Shown piece after piece: positions 16,208 to 25,744 of a DNA stretch of 54,994 bases. The notes under the pieces were generated by a model. That model was not told the origin of the DNA. It saw only the letters and a program-made list of their open reading frames with translations, and did not search any database. Location: the NCBI GenBank assembly GCA_030849805.1, contig JASANZ010002149.1, forward strand, positions 1-54,994. Reading direction: 5' to 3'. Source of the DNA: Sergeia podlipaevii (lineage: Eukaryota; Euglenozoa; Kinetoplastea; Trypanosomatida; Trypanosomatidae). Position 1 is the stretch's first letter. Each line of letters begins with the position of its first letter. The position numbers were made by a program, and so were the translations under genes.

Positions 16208-17878
16208 ATGTCACGAAGACGTGTTTACATTGTAGCTTCGGTATGTTTGTTAGTGTTTCTATGGACCACAGTGGCGCTTGCCAAGAGCTGCGAGTTTAGC
16301 ACGCAGCGTGTGCAGTGTGGTGACCTGGGCTGCGACCAGGATACACATACGTGCATCAAATGCCGCAGCAACGACGACTGCTATCCGACCTCTATGAAGT
16401 GCCAGACGAGTGATGGCAAGTGTGTTGTGCGCTCTTTTTTTGACACCTTCAACTATCGCACGTTCTTGGCGATGATTTTCGGTGTAGTGGTGTGTGCCAT
16501 TGGCGTGATCGCGGGCGTAGGCGGCGGAGGCATTCTTGTGCCGATGTTTACGGCCCTTATGCAGCTACCAATGGAAACTGCTGTGGCGCTGTCACAGTCG
16601 ACAATTGTTGGTCAGTGCGTGCTGAATCTCTCTGTGGTGCTCCCGCGAAAGTACCCAGATGAAAGGTGGGAGCGACCACTGGTGAACTATCAGTACCTCA
16701 GTCTGATGCTGCCCCTTGGCTTGATTGGTACACTTCTTGGCGGTATCTTGAGTCCCACCTGCCCAGACGTCGTTCGCATCATTTTACTCTTCATTATTCT
16801 TTCTGCAGTGCTATACAGAACTATTGGTAAGATGAAGAAGCAGTACAGGAGCGACCGCGCCGCGCGGCAGGTGACGGTGGTTGCGTCTGAGGTGGTCACC
16901 CCGGTGCAGCCAGACGTGGAACCCGGGACAGAGGCGGCTGCTCCTCTTAGCAGCACTTCTACTACTACTGAGGCCGCCACGAGCTCGCCAATAGAGGAAA
17001 GGAATGCGTTGTCAAAGAAGGACGAAAGTGAGGCGCGGACACAGCCGCAGGTGCAGGTGCAGGGCAGTGAGGGCACCGAGGTAGTAGGAGATGTCGATCC
17101 TTCAGTCGCCAATGCAACCGCAGCAGTTGCTGCCGCCGCTGCTGCTGCCGCCGCCGCCGCTGTGGCTGAATCTACGGCGGCTGTGGATCCCAATGACATC
17201 AGCCTCAAAGCTCCACAGCAGCAGTACCCACGCTTTGAAATCGCAATGTGCCTCTCTTGCTTTTTTGTTCTTCTCATCTTCAACATCATTCGTTCCTTTT
17301 CCTCTTGCGGTGGCTTTTGGTACTGGATAGCGGCGCTGGTGCCTTTGGTGTATCTCGGCGGCGCGTGCTACTATGTACGCGAGCGACTCCACAAGTTCTC
17401 AGTTGAGTCCCCCACGCAGCTGACTTTTAGGTGGAACAGACGCAACAGTGTGTACTACCCGCTGGCCGCTGTCATAGCTGGAGCGGCGGCGGCCATGTTG
17501 GGCATTGGCGGTGGTCTTGTCCTCAGCTTTGTGCTCTATGAGATTGGCCTGATCCCTGAGGAGGCCTCCGTCACGGGTGGTGTGGCGACGTTCCTCATAG
17601 CTCTTTCTTCTGCGCTTCAACTGCTTGTTGGTGGCCACCTTCTCTTGGACTTTGGTATTGTTTTCTTTTTTGTTGGTATGACCAGCACAGGGCTGGGCCA
17701 GTTTGTTTTTATGCGGTACATTCACAAGCACGGCCTTACCTACCTCATTGTGGCTTCTCTCGCGTTTATGGTAGGTGGCTCGCTGCTGGCACTCACAGTC
17801 TTTGGTATTTACGACGCCGTGGTCAAGACGCGTATTGGTGGTTCCATAATGGCATTTGGCGCCTTGTGTCACGGCTAG
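16208..17878 (+). CDS. TauE/SafE-family membrane transporter with cysteine-rich N-terminus
   Basis: The 556-residue polytopic membrane protein belongs to the TauE/SafE (sulfite exporter-like) family. Residues 1-25 are a signal peptide or anchor (VYIVASVCLLVFLWTTVALA). A short domain with ten cysteines follows (to about residue 75). The first half has the family's glycine motif GVIAGVGGGGILVPMF with downstream TALSQST-like sequence, and several helices to about residue 205. A hydrophilic loop (about 210-335) carries a pure alanine-rich run at residues 303-319 and is likely cytosolic and disordered. The second half repeats the motif as AAAMLGIGGGLVLSF. The internal duplication is characteristic of the family. 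Substrate in eukaryotes is not established; sulfonate/sulfite or another anion is a guess. Confidence 0.88.
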   Translation: MSRRRVYIVASVCLLVFLWTTVALAKSCEFSTQRVQCGDLGCDQDTHTCIKCRSNDDCYPTSMKCQTSDGKCVVRSFFDTFNYRTFLAMIFGVVVCAIGVIAGVGGGGILVPMFTALMQLPMETAVALSQSTIVGQCVLNLSVVLPRKYPDERWERPLVNYQYLSLMLPLGLIGTLLGGILSPTCPDVVRIILLFIILSAVLYRTIGKMKKQYRSDRAARQVTVVASEVVTPVQPDVEPGTEAAAPLSSTSTTTEAATSSPIEERNALSKKDESEARTQPQVQVQGSEGTEVVGDVDPSVANATAAVAAAAAAAAAAAVAESTAAVDPNDISLKAPQQQYPRFEIAMCLSCFFVLLIFNIIRSFSSCGGFWYWIAALVPLVYLGGACYYVRERLHKFSVESPTQLTFRWNRRNSVYYPLAAVIAGAAAAMLGIGGGLVLSFVLYEIGLIPEEASVTGGVATFLIALSSALQLLVGGHLLLDFGIVFFFVGMTSTGLGQFVFMRYIHKHGLTYLIVASLAFMVGGSLLALTVFGIYDAVVKTRIGGSIMAFGALCHG

Positions 17879-18561
17879 CTACTATATTTACACATGTATA
17901 TATGTGTGTGTGTAAGGAGGTGAATGCGGTTGTTATCTAAAGGTGTGTAAAGCCATTAAAATGATTATCACGTGCCTCCCATTTATGTGTCAATATTAGC
18001 GAATTTGCGTTTTTTTCCCTAACAATGATATTTAATCCCTATGATTTTATTTTCAAGATTGTTACCATTAAAAAAATGGGCAATAAATGAGAAGGGGAAA
18101 AACAATGATAAAATTGAAGCTCTGCGTATAGACGTGCGTGTGAGCTGTTTGTTTTGCATCCGAGGAATAGAGAAACAAACATGGTCGACAGAAGAAGCAA
18201 GGGGAAAAGAGAAATTTTGACCATTATGAACAGCAGCTATTCATTCACAGAGACATGTAGCAATGATTATATTGCTGTTCACCAATAGAGTTACAAAGGC
18301 TACAAAGCAAAAAAAGCACCATCTTTTCAAACAGGATATATCCTTTAGTACTGGCCTGTCATTGGTACGCTGCGCGCGCGCTTCTGGAATGGAATTAATC
18401 TATGTTTTATCTTACATAAATCAAAAAATAATCTTCTTTTTTTCTTTTTTTGTTCTGTGTGTCCAACAGCAAGGAATAGCTCATTGAAATAAAGGATTTC
18501 TTTTCCTCTTTAGCCTAATCATATATATTGTATTTCTGGAAGTGACCTTCCAACCCTCATC
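17879..18561. other. Intergenic spacer
   Basis: GT/TA-rich repeat near 17890-17915, T-rich tract at 18432-18452 and 18499-18515. No gene or RNA recognised. Confidence 0.5.
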
Positions 18562-18894
18562 ATGCGCCAGTACGACGATGTTTGCGATGATGAAGCCAAC
18601 AACTGGCGTATATGTCTTGAGAAAAATTTGGGTGTCAAGCCCATCCCTAAGGAGTGCAATGTTGTACAGGAAAGTTTTGATAAATGCATTACAACCTGGC
18701 GCAGCAAGGTGGGACCCAATGTGCAGGTGAAGGGAGTGAACGAAGGTGAGCCTCCCATACAGTGCGCCGGAATGTCGTGTCTTGTGGGAGAGTGTTTGCG
18801 TAAGTTCAATTTTGAATTTGATCGCTGCAAACCACCAATGGACTGCTTCAAGCACTGCGTCGAGGGATTTTATGGAAAAAATTATGTTACATAA
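18562..18894 (+). CDS. Twin CX9C (CHCH-type) small protein
   Basis: The 110-residue protein has exactly two CX9C motifs: C8-x9-C18 (in DVCDDEANNWRIC) and C32-x9-C42 (in ECNVVQESFDKC). This is the helical-hairpin signature of proteins imported into the mitochondrial intermembrane space by the Mia40-type disulfide relay pathway; typical members assist cytochrome oxidase or cristae organisation. A second cysteine-rich segment follows from about residue 68 (C-x4-C-x4-C ... C-x5-C-x3-C), which may form another hairpin. Trypanosomatids lack a canonical Mia40 but retain Erv1. Start ATG 18562 is unambiguous. A specific COX-assembly name cannot be given. Confidence 0.85.
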   Translation: MRQYDDVCDDEANNWRICLEKNLGVKPIPKECNVVQESFDKCITTWRSKVGPNVQVKGVNEGEPPIQCAGMSCLVGECLRKFNFEFDRCKPPMDCFKHCVEGFYGKNYVT

Positions 18895-19735
18895 AAAGAG
18901 TACTACTTTTTTCGCACGAGATCAAAACTTTTTTCTTTAGTCCCTTTCAGTTTCGGATGGGTAACTGCTTTTTTTTTTTTTGAAAGGTTACCTTTTTTCG
19001 TCAGGGAGGAAGAAGTCTGTTTTATACTAGTCTTGCCTGCCGCTAATGCTACTCCTTGCAGTACTATATATATAGCCACGTTCATTTCCCAAACTCTTTT
19101 TTTTTTTTCTTTTGCGTGTGCCTTTTTTTTTTTATATATACGGTGACACAGAACAAAACCGACATGAACTTTTGTGTAATGAATGAGCAGCACGTGCTCC
19201 CTTGATCCCACTCATTCGCCGCGCCGCAACGCTGTGCTTTGTTTATGATGTCGTGGGCAAGCCTACCTTATGAGCGCAATCAGTGTTGACTGGCAATGGA
19301 TTGCTTTACGCACCGCGTACAAGGCATTTTTTTTTTTTTTGAGATTTCTTAGTATGCCAATGTTGAACAAAAGCGTTTTAAAAAGAGTTTATTTTTTTCC
19401 CCACCCCCACAAATGTTCACCTTTGCTTCGTTGAGCAATATCTCTTATTCGAAAGTAGTGTGTGATATGTTAAAAAAAGAAAGAAAGATATGTTTCCTTG
19501 TTTTCATCCTCTTGTTGTATTTTACTTGTAGCCGTATAGATCCTGAATTTTTTTTTTTCTGAAGTAAAGAAGCAGACAAGTGAGTTTGTATCTATATAAG
19601 GAGCATAAAGAGGGGCTTACACATTCGTATTTGGCCCACTGCCTGTTTTACAGCAACAAAAAAGAAACTGCATTTCGTCTTTTTTTTTTTTAGCAAAGCA
19701 CAACAAATACATTTATATTTGCTCATAAGCTTTGG
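18895..19735. other. Spacer with an unassigned balanced-composition island
   Basis: Between two T-tract/AG elements (AG near 19148, and 19327-19352) lies an island, about 19150-19326, with normal base composition. It contains only very short frames (13-54 codons). Further T-runs at 19551-19559 and 19680-19692 precede the RING gene. Confidence 0.45.
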
Positions 19736-20266
19736 ATGTTTAACTGTAGCTTTTCCAACCCCATTCCCTGCAGGGTTAATGCAGATGGCGAGTACCGGTG
19801 CTGCCCTCTTTCAGCGTCTTGCTCAGAATGGGGATGCGTACTGCAGGAAGAGCCTGATGACGTATTTGTGTCTACCGCCGCCTTGCTCTGGACGAACGTT
19901 GCTATTTTCAGCGTGTTTGCTTTTACGGTTCTTTGGCATTTTGCGTCTAGCACCTTATACTACTGGATGCGGCGGCGCAGAATGCAAAAACGTGTGGAGA
20001 AGTCCCGTGGGCGAGTATCAGTGAACGCGGAGGAGATGGCTGCGGTGCCGCAGCGCGGTGTATTTGGTGGATCGCGTGCAGACTCCTCGAAATTACATTC
20101 TGTTGCGGAGCTGAACGGCATGTGCTGTGGGTGTGGAGGCGTTGCTGACGTGGTACTGCTTCCGTGCAAGCACGCGGTCTGCTGCTATTCGTGTTCAGCC
20201 AATGCATCATACTGTCCCTTTTGCAAGTTGCTCTGTGAGGGCAAGCAGCGGTTGTTTGCAGTCTAG
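19736..20266 (+). CDS. Membrane-anchored RING-finger protein (probable E3 ligase)
   Basis: The 176-residue protein has a cysteine-containing N-terminus (six Cys before residue 35, probably lumenal). One transmembrane helix follows at about residues 47-70 (LLWTNVAIFSVFAFTVLWHF), then a basic stop-transfer YYWMRRRRMQKR. A C-terminal RING of C3HC4 type is formed by C130, C133, C144, H146, C149 or C150, C153, C160 and C163, with the HAVCCYSCS and YCPFC signatures. Such proteins act as E3 ubiquitin ligases at ER, Golgi or mitochondrial membranes; the architecture recalls MUL1/MAPL-type C-terminal RINGs but is shorter. ATG 19736 follows a 13-T tract with TAG at 19691-19693. Substrate unknown. Confidence 0.85.
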   Translation: MFNCSFSNPIPCRVNADGEYRCCPLSASCSEWGCVLQEEPDDVFVSTAALLWTNVAIFSVFAFTVLWHFASSTLYYWMRRRRMQKRVEKSRGRVSVNAEEMAAVPQRGVFGGSRADSSKLHSVAELNGMCCGCGGVADVVLLPCKHAVCCYSCSANASYCPFCKLLCEGKQRLFAV

Positions 20267-20716
20267 AAGAGGGAGAAGGAACTTTGTGATGTAAAAGCAT
20301 CTCTCTTCTCTCCCCTTTCCCCATTTATTGTATAGGTTGAGGTACCGCGCGTGAGAGAAGCTTATATGTATGGGGTTATTGTTATTGACAGTGGAAGTGG
20401 TGTGCTGCATTGGTGTCCACTTTGTTTATTAGTATTTTTTGTTGTATATACATTTGCATATTGTGAAAAGAAAAGAAAAAGTACTCTTCTAAGACACCAC
20501 CTAACAGCAAGGAGACGTATCGGCGCGTCACGATACCAGTGTTTCTGGTGCTAGAACATGCTGTCTGCATCTCATCATTGTACTATCAACTATATTTTTT
20601 TTGTGTTTTACTGAATCGCCTTCAAACAAGCAAAGAATCACTGCATTTTTGTGCTTTCTCTCTTTTTTTTTTTTTCACAGTAGCTTATAATTTTACACAT
20701 AGAAACTTGATCAGCA
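20267..20716. other. Intergenic spacer
   Basis: Contains pyrimidine tracts (20660-20679) ending CACAG at 20684 before the helicase gene. No other feature seen. Confidence 0.5.
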
Positions 20717-22450
20717 ATGAATGCATTTAAGAATCTTACGATTGGTGCAAACTTCCACGATGAACGCAATCAAGCCGCTATGAAGCTGTTCCGTGCCGCG
20801 AAGGCAAAGACGCAGGACGCAAGCACGCCAGCAAGCCAGCTATTGCCTGGCGGAAGTGTCTCGCTGCCCAACGAGGAGGCAAAGACCGCCATCTCTGTGC
20901 CTGCGCCAAGCTCCAGCATCTCGCTCTTCGGTGAGGATCGCAGCGCCAGTGAGAAGCACACGCACACCTCCAAGTCTTCTGATGGTACTGCGGCACCAGA
21001 GACGACGGATAAGCCACTCAAGCCCATGACATACAAGAAGATGAAGAACGTGTGGCGCAAGAACGACCTGCAGGTGACCGGAACCGACCTCCCAGCGCCG
21101 ATTGAGCACTTTTCAGACCTCGTTCGTCCCCCACTCAACGCTCCTCGCAACGTGGTGGACAATCTCTTTCAGCGTGCCCATAAGCTCCCGACTCCCATCC
21201 AGATGCAGGCTATCCCCTCCTTGATGCACCGCCGCGACGTGTTGGCGTGTGCACCAACTGGTTCAGGCAAGACCATCGCGTTTCTGGTACCCATGTTTGC
21301 GCAGCTTAAGGCTCCCGACACGGAGAACGGCGTGCGCGCGCTTATCGTGTCCCCCACGGTGGAGCTCGCACAGCAAATCGAGCGCGAGGCATTTTTCTTG
21401 ATGCGAGGGCAGCGGTGGCGCTTTGTGCAGCACGGCCAGACCACAAAGAATAAGGACATTTTTATTTCCACTCCAGGCCGCATCGTCTCTCTCGTCGAGA
21501 AGAAGTTGCTTACCCTGGCAAATGTGGAGTACGTTGTGTTTGATGAAGGCGATCGTCTTTGGGACAACAGGACGGACTTCCTTGAGGTGGTGGATAAGAT
21601 CCTTACTGCCTGCTCGAAGTCTGATAAAGTGGTGAGTCTCTTTACTGCGACGTTGAGTGAGCGTGTGGAGAATGCAGCCCGCTCAGTAATGGGATCAGAC
21701 CCCGTCCGCATCATTGTGCGTGGCCGCCAAGTGGCTAACTCGCACGTGAAGCAGCGTCTTGTGTTTTGTGGTAATGAGCTTGGCAAGATTGTAGCGATAC
21801 GAAATTTGATTCGTGAGGGCATCACCCCGCCCGTGCTCGTGTTTGTGCAGAGCATTGAACGTACCAAAGAGCTATACGAGGAGATTAGAACGCAGGGGCT
21901 TCACATTGCTGTGATGAATGCAAAGATGTCTGTAGAAGAGCGCGAGGACGTGGTGCTGCGCTTCCGACTGGGCAAGATCTGGGTGCTTGTCACTACGGAG
22001 CTACTGTCTCGCGGTATTGACTTTAAAAATGTAGGCACCGTCGTTAATTTTGACTTCCCCGCTACAACGGACTCGTACATTCATCGCGTGGGTCGCACAG
22101 GTCGAGCGGGCAAGTCTGGAGAGGCTATTACGTTTTTCACCGAGGACGATCGCGAACGCTTGCCCTCTATTGCGAAGGTGATCAGGGAGTCTGGAAACGA
22201 GGTGGAGGACTGGATGCTGGAGATTAAGGTGGATCGCAGTACACGCCGGCGCTTGGAGCGTACGACACCTCATCGCATGATTCTTAGCACTCGCAAGCGT
22301 ATTCTTGTGGCCGAGCAGCGCATGGACAGGCAGTTCCGGCGTTTGGAGAAGGAGGAGGAAGTGAAGGCAAAGAAGAAGCAGCAAAAGCAAAGGAAGAGTG
22401 GAGTCAACGATAGCGATGATGAAGACAACGATGATTCTGCAGACGAGTAA
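20717..22450 (+). CDS. DEAD-box RNA helicase, ROK1/DDX52 type
   Basis: The 577-residue nucleolar ATP-dependent RNA helicase belongs to the ROK1/DDX52 group, which is required for 18S rRNA processing. The helicase core shows: Q-motif PTPIQMQAIP; motif I APTGSGKT (residues 179-186); motif Ia as PTVELA; motif Ib TPGR; motif II as DEGD (276-279); motif III as TAT (310-312); and motif VI HRVGRTGRAG from residue 456. The stretches PPVLVFVQSIERTKELYEE, RGIDFKN and GEAITFFTEDD match DDX52 closely. The N-terminal 130 residues and the Lys/Asp-rich C-tail are low-complexity. Motifs Ia, II and III depart from the consensus PTRELA, DEAD and SAT. Group assignment is confident. Confidence 0.92.
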   Translation: MNAFKNLTIGANFHDERNQAAMKLFRAAKAKTQDASTPASQLLPGGSVSLPNEEAKTAISVPAPSSSISLFGEDRSASEKHTHTSKSSDGTAAPETTDKPLKPMTYKKMKNVWRKNDLQVTGTDLPAPIEHFSDLVRPPLNAPRNVVDNLFQRAHKLPTPIQMQAIPSLMHRRDVLACAPTGSGKTIAFLVPMFAQLKAPDTENGVRALIVSPTVELAQQIEREAFFLMRGQRWRFVQHGQTTKNKDIFISTPGRIVSLVEKKLLTLANVEYVVFDEGDRLWDNRTDFLEVVDKILTACSKSDKVVSLFTATLSERVENAARSVMGSDPVRIIVRGRQVANSHVKQRLVFCGNELGKIVAIRNLIREGITPPVLVFVQSIERTKELYEEIRTQGLHIAVMNAKMSVEEREDVVLRFRLGKIWVLVTTELLSRGIDFKNVGTVVNFDFPATTDSYIHRVGRTGRAGKSGEAITFFTEDDRERLPSIAKVIRESGNEVEDWMLEIKVDRSTRRRLERTTPHRMILSTRKRILVAEQRMDRQFRRLEKEEEVKAKKKQQKQRKSGVNDSDDEDNDDSADE

Positions 22451-23223
22451 GGACATCAAGTGTGTATGTGTGTGCGGGCCTGCGAGCAACTAAACATTCC
22501 GGAAGTGAAGGACAAAGGGGGGCGGGGAGGAGGGGGAACAACAATGGAGGTGCCATCTATCCTTTTTCAATGACCAAGGTTCCTCTGGGATAATAAATAC
22601 TGCTGTGAAGAGGGTAAGGCTAGTGGCCAAACTGGGCTTCTCATTTCTGCCAACGAGTAAACGTATTGTGTAAAAAGAAAAAAGGAAAAATAATGATTAA
22701 CTATTAATGCTATTTCTTTTTCGTATAAATCATCAAAACTCTAATGCGGCCCAGGCAAAATATGTGCGCCTATTGGCACTTCTCCTCAAAATTGCGCGTT
22801 TGACATTCTAAAACTTGCTATTTCAGCACGTGTGACACAGCTAGGTCATTCCGTTTTACATTTCTTTTTCTTCTCATTTTTGATTATTTTGCTGTTATTG
22901 TCACTCTTTGCTTCGTTAGGGATCACATTCTCTGCTGTGCTTGAAAAAAAAAAAGCATTATACATACATACAATATATATAAAGCACTCACGACAACACA
23001 CGAGTTACTAGTGGAACCCACATACATATTAGAGGCGTTGTTGCGTATTTAGATAGCAGAGCCTTCAACCCTTCCCTTTTTTATTATTATAGACAACAAC
23101 AGTAATCAAATACCCATTTTATTGTATCTGTATTAGATCTTCCCTCCTCTTTTCTTTTTTTTTCTTTTTCTTTTTTCCTTGTTTTTAGTGTTTCTTTTTT
23201 TTTTTCGTGTGTGCGCGTGCGCG
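22451..23223. other. Intergenic spacer with G-rich tract
   Basis: A G-rich tract (22517-22536, runs of six, four and five G) lies in the presumed helicase 3' UTR and could fold as a quadruplex in RNA. A long T-rich pyrimidine tract (23145-23206) precedes the next gene. No gene seen. Confidence 0.5.
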
Positions 23224-25038
23224 ATGTCATCTTTGAATGGCGAGTCCTACGTCCCAGTGACACTTCTGGCAGTGGCACTTGCGGATGAGGAAAGCTTTTG
23301 GCTAGCTGCACCGCGGTCCAACAAGCCACTCGCAGATGACTGGAAGAACACTAAATGCAACTGGCTTTATCCAATGCAGGGGCCCCTCAGCCGTTTTGAA
23401 AATGTCAGCGGCTTCGAGCTGACGGACTCTGTATTTGAAATTGAGCTTGATGCGGTGTCGACAGTACAGCGGTTCGCGACCTTGTGGTCGGAGGTGGAAG
23501 GAAAAAAAGTGAAGGTGGGCAAGAGATACTACGTGTTTGTGCCACAGGATCAGATGGAGATGGTTGAGCTACGTTATCAAGCCGTGCTCAAGCGTGAGGC
23601 TGAAGAGCCCCTTCTACCCGCTGCAGCTTCCAAGCGTGCTACTGTTCCTGTGGTGCAGCAAGCGGAAGCGGAGCCTGCTAAAGAAGGGCAACATGCCCAT
23701 GAAGAGGAGAGAGAAATCAAAGAAGAAGAGAAGCATGACGAAGATGAAGAATTAAACGAAGAAGAGAAGGGGAAGGTAGCGGTACAGGAAACGCGCAAGT
23801 GCAAAGTTGACGAATATCGTGATAGCGACGATCAGCTGATCATGGAAATGCACTCCAGCCTGGAAATGGCTACAGACGAGAGTACCGACGATGACGACGG
23901 TGACAGTTCGCGAGGTGTACGCACGAGCACGCGCCAGCGACGGCCGCCGTCCTCGGTCTTCGGTGCACGTCACGAACGCACACGACCCCTCGATCCCAAC
24001 GTTTCCAACATTTACGTGGCCCCTGAGCTCAAGAAGCCGACCGGCAGTCACGCTAGCTCTGAAGCGTTCAGCTGGGAGCAGCGATTTATTGTTCACCGTG
24101 GCGCCGCGGACTTCCTTTGCGCTCACGCCACAGGCAATCACTACGGCTTTCGCCTGGACCGCGTCACCCGCGCTGGGGTTCCAGTGTTCTTTCTCTTCTG
24201 GAGCGCGACCAACAACAGCTGCCCCGTGGAGCCCAACGCGAACGGTGTGCCGGTGTTTGAAAGCGCCGTGCTCAGTGGAGAAGGTGGGCAGATGACTGGC
24301 GCTACACGTGTCCTCATCATGACCCGCAAAGCCGGGCCCAAGAAGCGGAAGGGTGGGCCTGACGGCCTGGATGTCAATGGCGAAGAAGCCCGCGTGAAGG
24401 CCTTGGAGCGGCGGCGGCGTCAGCGACGACAGCTAAGAGAGCGCCGCGGTAGATATAGAGGAGAGGCCGATGATAGTAGCGATAGCAGCGATGACTACGA
24501 TGATGTCTTCTCATCGAGCAGCGACGAGGAGGATGGAGGCTACTTTGGCGAGCCTCGGCATCAGCCCCGCACACGCGCACGCAAGGAGACTGTGGAGTTT
24601 GCGGGTGAAAGTGAAGGAGCGGGGACGGCGGCGGCAGAGGTTCGCGCCTATCATTCCGGTCCTCGAGATAGACGCAAGACGAAGCAACCCAGGAAGGAGG
24701 ATCGCCCAGCGCTGCAGGCTGTCAGCGTCAATTTGTGGGCAGAGCCGGAACGCGTCTTGCCTACCGCGAGCCAGCTATCGAAGCAGTTTACCTTTGCTCA
24801 CGACCCCACGAGCTCACTGCGCACGGTTGTCTTTAGCGATGGTACGTGTGTCACGTACTCACCCGCTTCAGCTGCTAAAGTTGTTCATGAGACTGAGAAG
24901 AAGCCACATAAGACACAACAAGGTGGTAGTGGCAGCGCGAGTACCAGCGTGTCTGGCGGCAATCCGGCGGATGCTGACATGCGTGGTCTCTTGGAGCACA
25001 TTCAGCTCGCGAAGGAGCAGGTGAAGCACCCACTATGA
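23224..25038 (+). CDS. Hypothetical nuclear-looking protein, 604 residues
   Basis: I do not recognise the family. ATG 23224 begins MSSLNGESYVPVTLL; the frame extends upstream through the splice tract from TTG 23179, which is discounted. Residues 1-120 look globular (Trp/Phe-rich, DDWKNTKCNWLYP). About residues 150-195 are Glu/Lys-rich and probably helical. A second globular segment (about 280-365) contains RFIVHRGAADFLCAHA and VPVFFLFWSATNN. It is followed by the nuclear-localisation-like PKKRK (372-376), an Arg-rich run and an Asp/Ser cluster that could be casein kinase 2 targets. The C-terminus is Gly/Ser-rich. The pattern suggests a chromatin or RNA-associated nuclear protein; that is inference only. 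Confidence 0.85.
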   Translation: MSSLNGESYVPVTLLAVALADEESFWLAAPRSNKPLADDWKNTKCNWLYPMQGPLSRFENVSGFELTDSVFEIELDAVSTVQRFATLWSEVEGKKVKVGKRYYVFVPQDQMEMVELRYQAVLKREAEEPLLPAAASKRATVPVVQQAEAEPAKEGQHAHEEEREIKEEEKHDEDEELNEEEKGKVAVQETRKCKVDEYRDSDDQLIMEMHSSLEMATDESTDDDDGDSSRGVRTSTRQRRPPSSVFGARHERTRPLDPNVSNIYVAPELKKPTGSHASSEAFSWEQRFIVHRGAADFLCAHATGNHYGFRLDRVTRAGVPVFFLFWSATNNSCPVEPNANGVPVFESAVLSGEGGQMTGATRVLIMTRKAGPKKRKGGPDGLDVNGEEARVKALERRRRQRRQLRERRGRYRGEADDSSDSSDDYDDVFSSSSDEEDGGYFGEPRHQPRTRARKETVEFAGESEGAGTAAAEVRAYHSGPRDRRKTKQPRKEDRPALQAVSVNLWAEPERVLPTASQLSKQFTFAHDPTSSLRTVVFSDGTCVTYSPASAAKVVHETEKKPHKTQQGGSGSASTSVSGGNPADADMRGLLEHIQLAKEQVKHPL

Positions 25039-25744
25039 GTCTGCATATCCATAACCTTTGGGAGCTCTTGCTCTTCATCACCTCCTTCTCTCTCTTTTTC
25101 TGTTTTAAAAAGCCACTGAGTCACTTCTTTCACTTGTGGCTTGTGTGGGACGTTAGGATGGAGTGAGGATGACCGCGTGTTGTAATATTGTGTATTGCGC
25201 CAGGTGGCAATTTAATAGAGTATCTTGTATGATAAATCAATCAAGTGTGGACCAAATTGTGGCATTATGTGCCTTTTTTTTGTTTTTCTTACTTTGTCGA
25301 CTTAGACAAGTGAAGGGCAATAGTACTAGTGAAAAAATATGTACGTTAGGTGTTGCACTTCGCGGATGCACTCAACGTCATGCGCTTCTCTCTCTTTTTT
25401 TTTCCTTAAAATTACCTTCAGCACTTTCTTTTCTCTTCTCATTTTTCTTTTTTGTTGAATATTGTTTCTTACAATCGCTGACAATACTACACCGCATTAA
25501 GAAAGAAAAAAAAGAGGAAAAGGAACCCCCTACATATATAGTAGTATCCATCAGCGAACAACACGAAAAGGGAAAAAATCGGGGGCACATCAACACACTG
25601 CTGCGGTGAGGAGCACTTTAACCATTCTAGCCTTTTCAAGTGCTTCATCTTGACCTCAATTCATTCGCGTACTCATTTCTTCACTTATCTCTTTCATTGT
25701 TCTCTGTACGTCAATACTTTTTTTTCCCCTTTTCCCAGCTTAGC
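25039..25744. other. Intergenic spacer
   Basis: Long T/C tracts at 25385-25460 and 25715-25743. A 148-codon frame at 25163-25609 starts with GTG and is mostly tract translation; not supported. Confidence 0.5.

Noticed and set aside
16690..17289. Minus-strand 199-codon frame with Ala runs
   Set aside because: Shadow of the transporter's repetitive loop.
19270..19434. 54-codon frame starting MSAISVDWQW
   Set aside because: First 19 codons look reasonable but the rest is T-tract translation spanning a probable splice tract; kept only as part of the island finding.
25163..25609. Plus-strand 148-codon frame
   Set aside because: Starts at GTG and mostly translates T/C and A-rich tracts; no sign of a folded protein.
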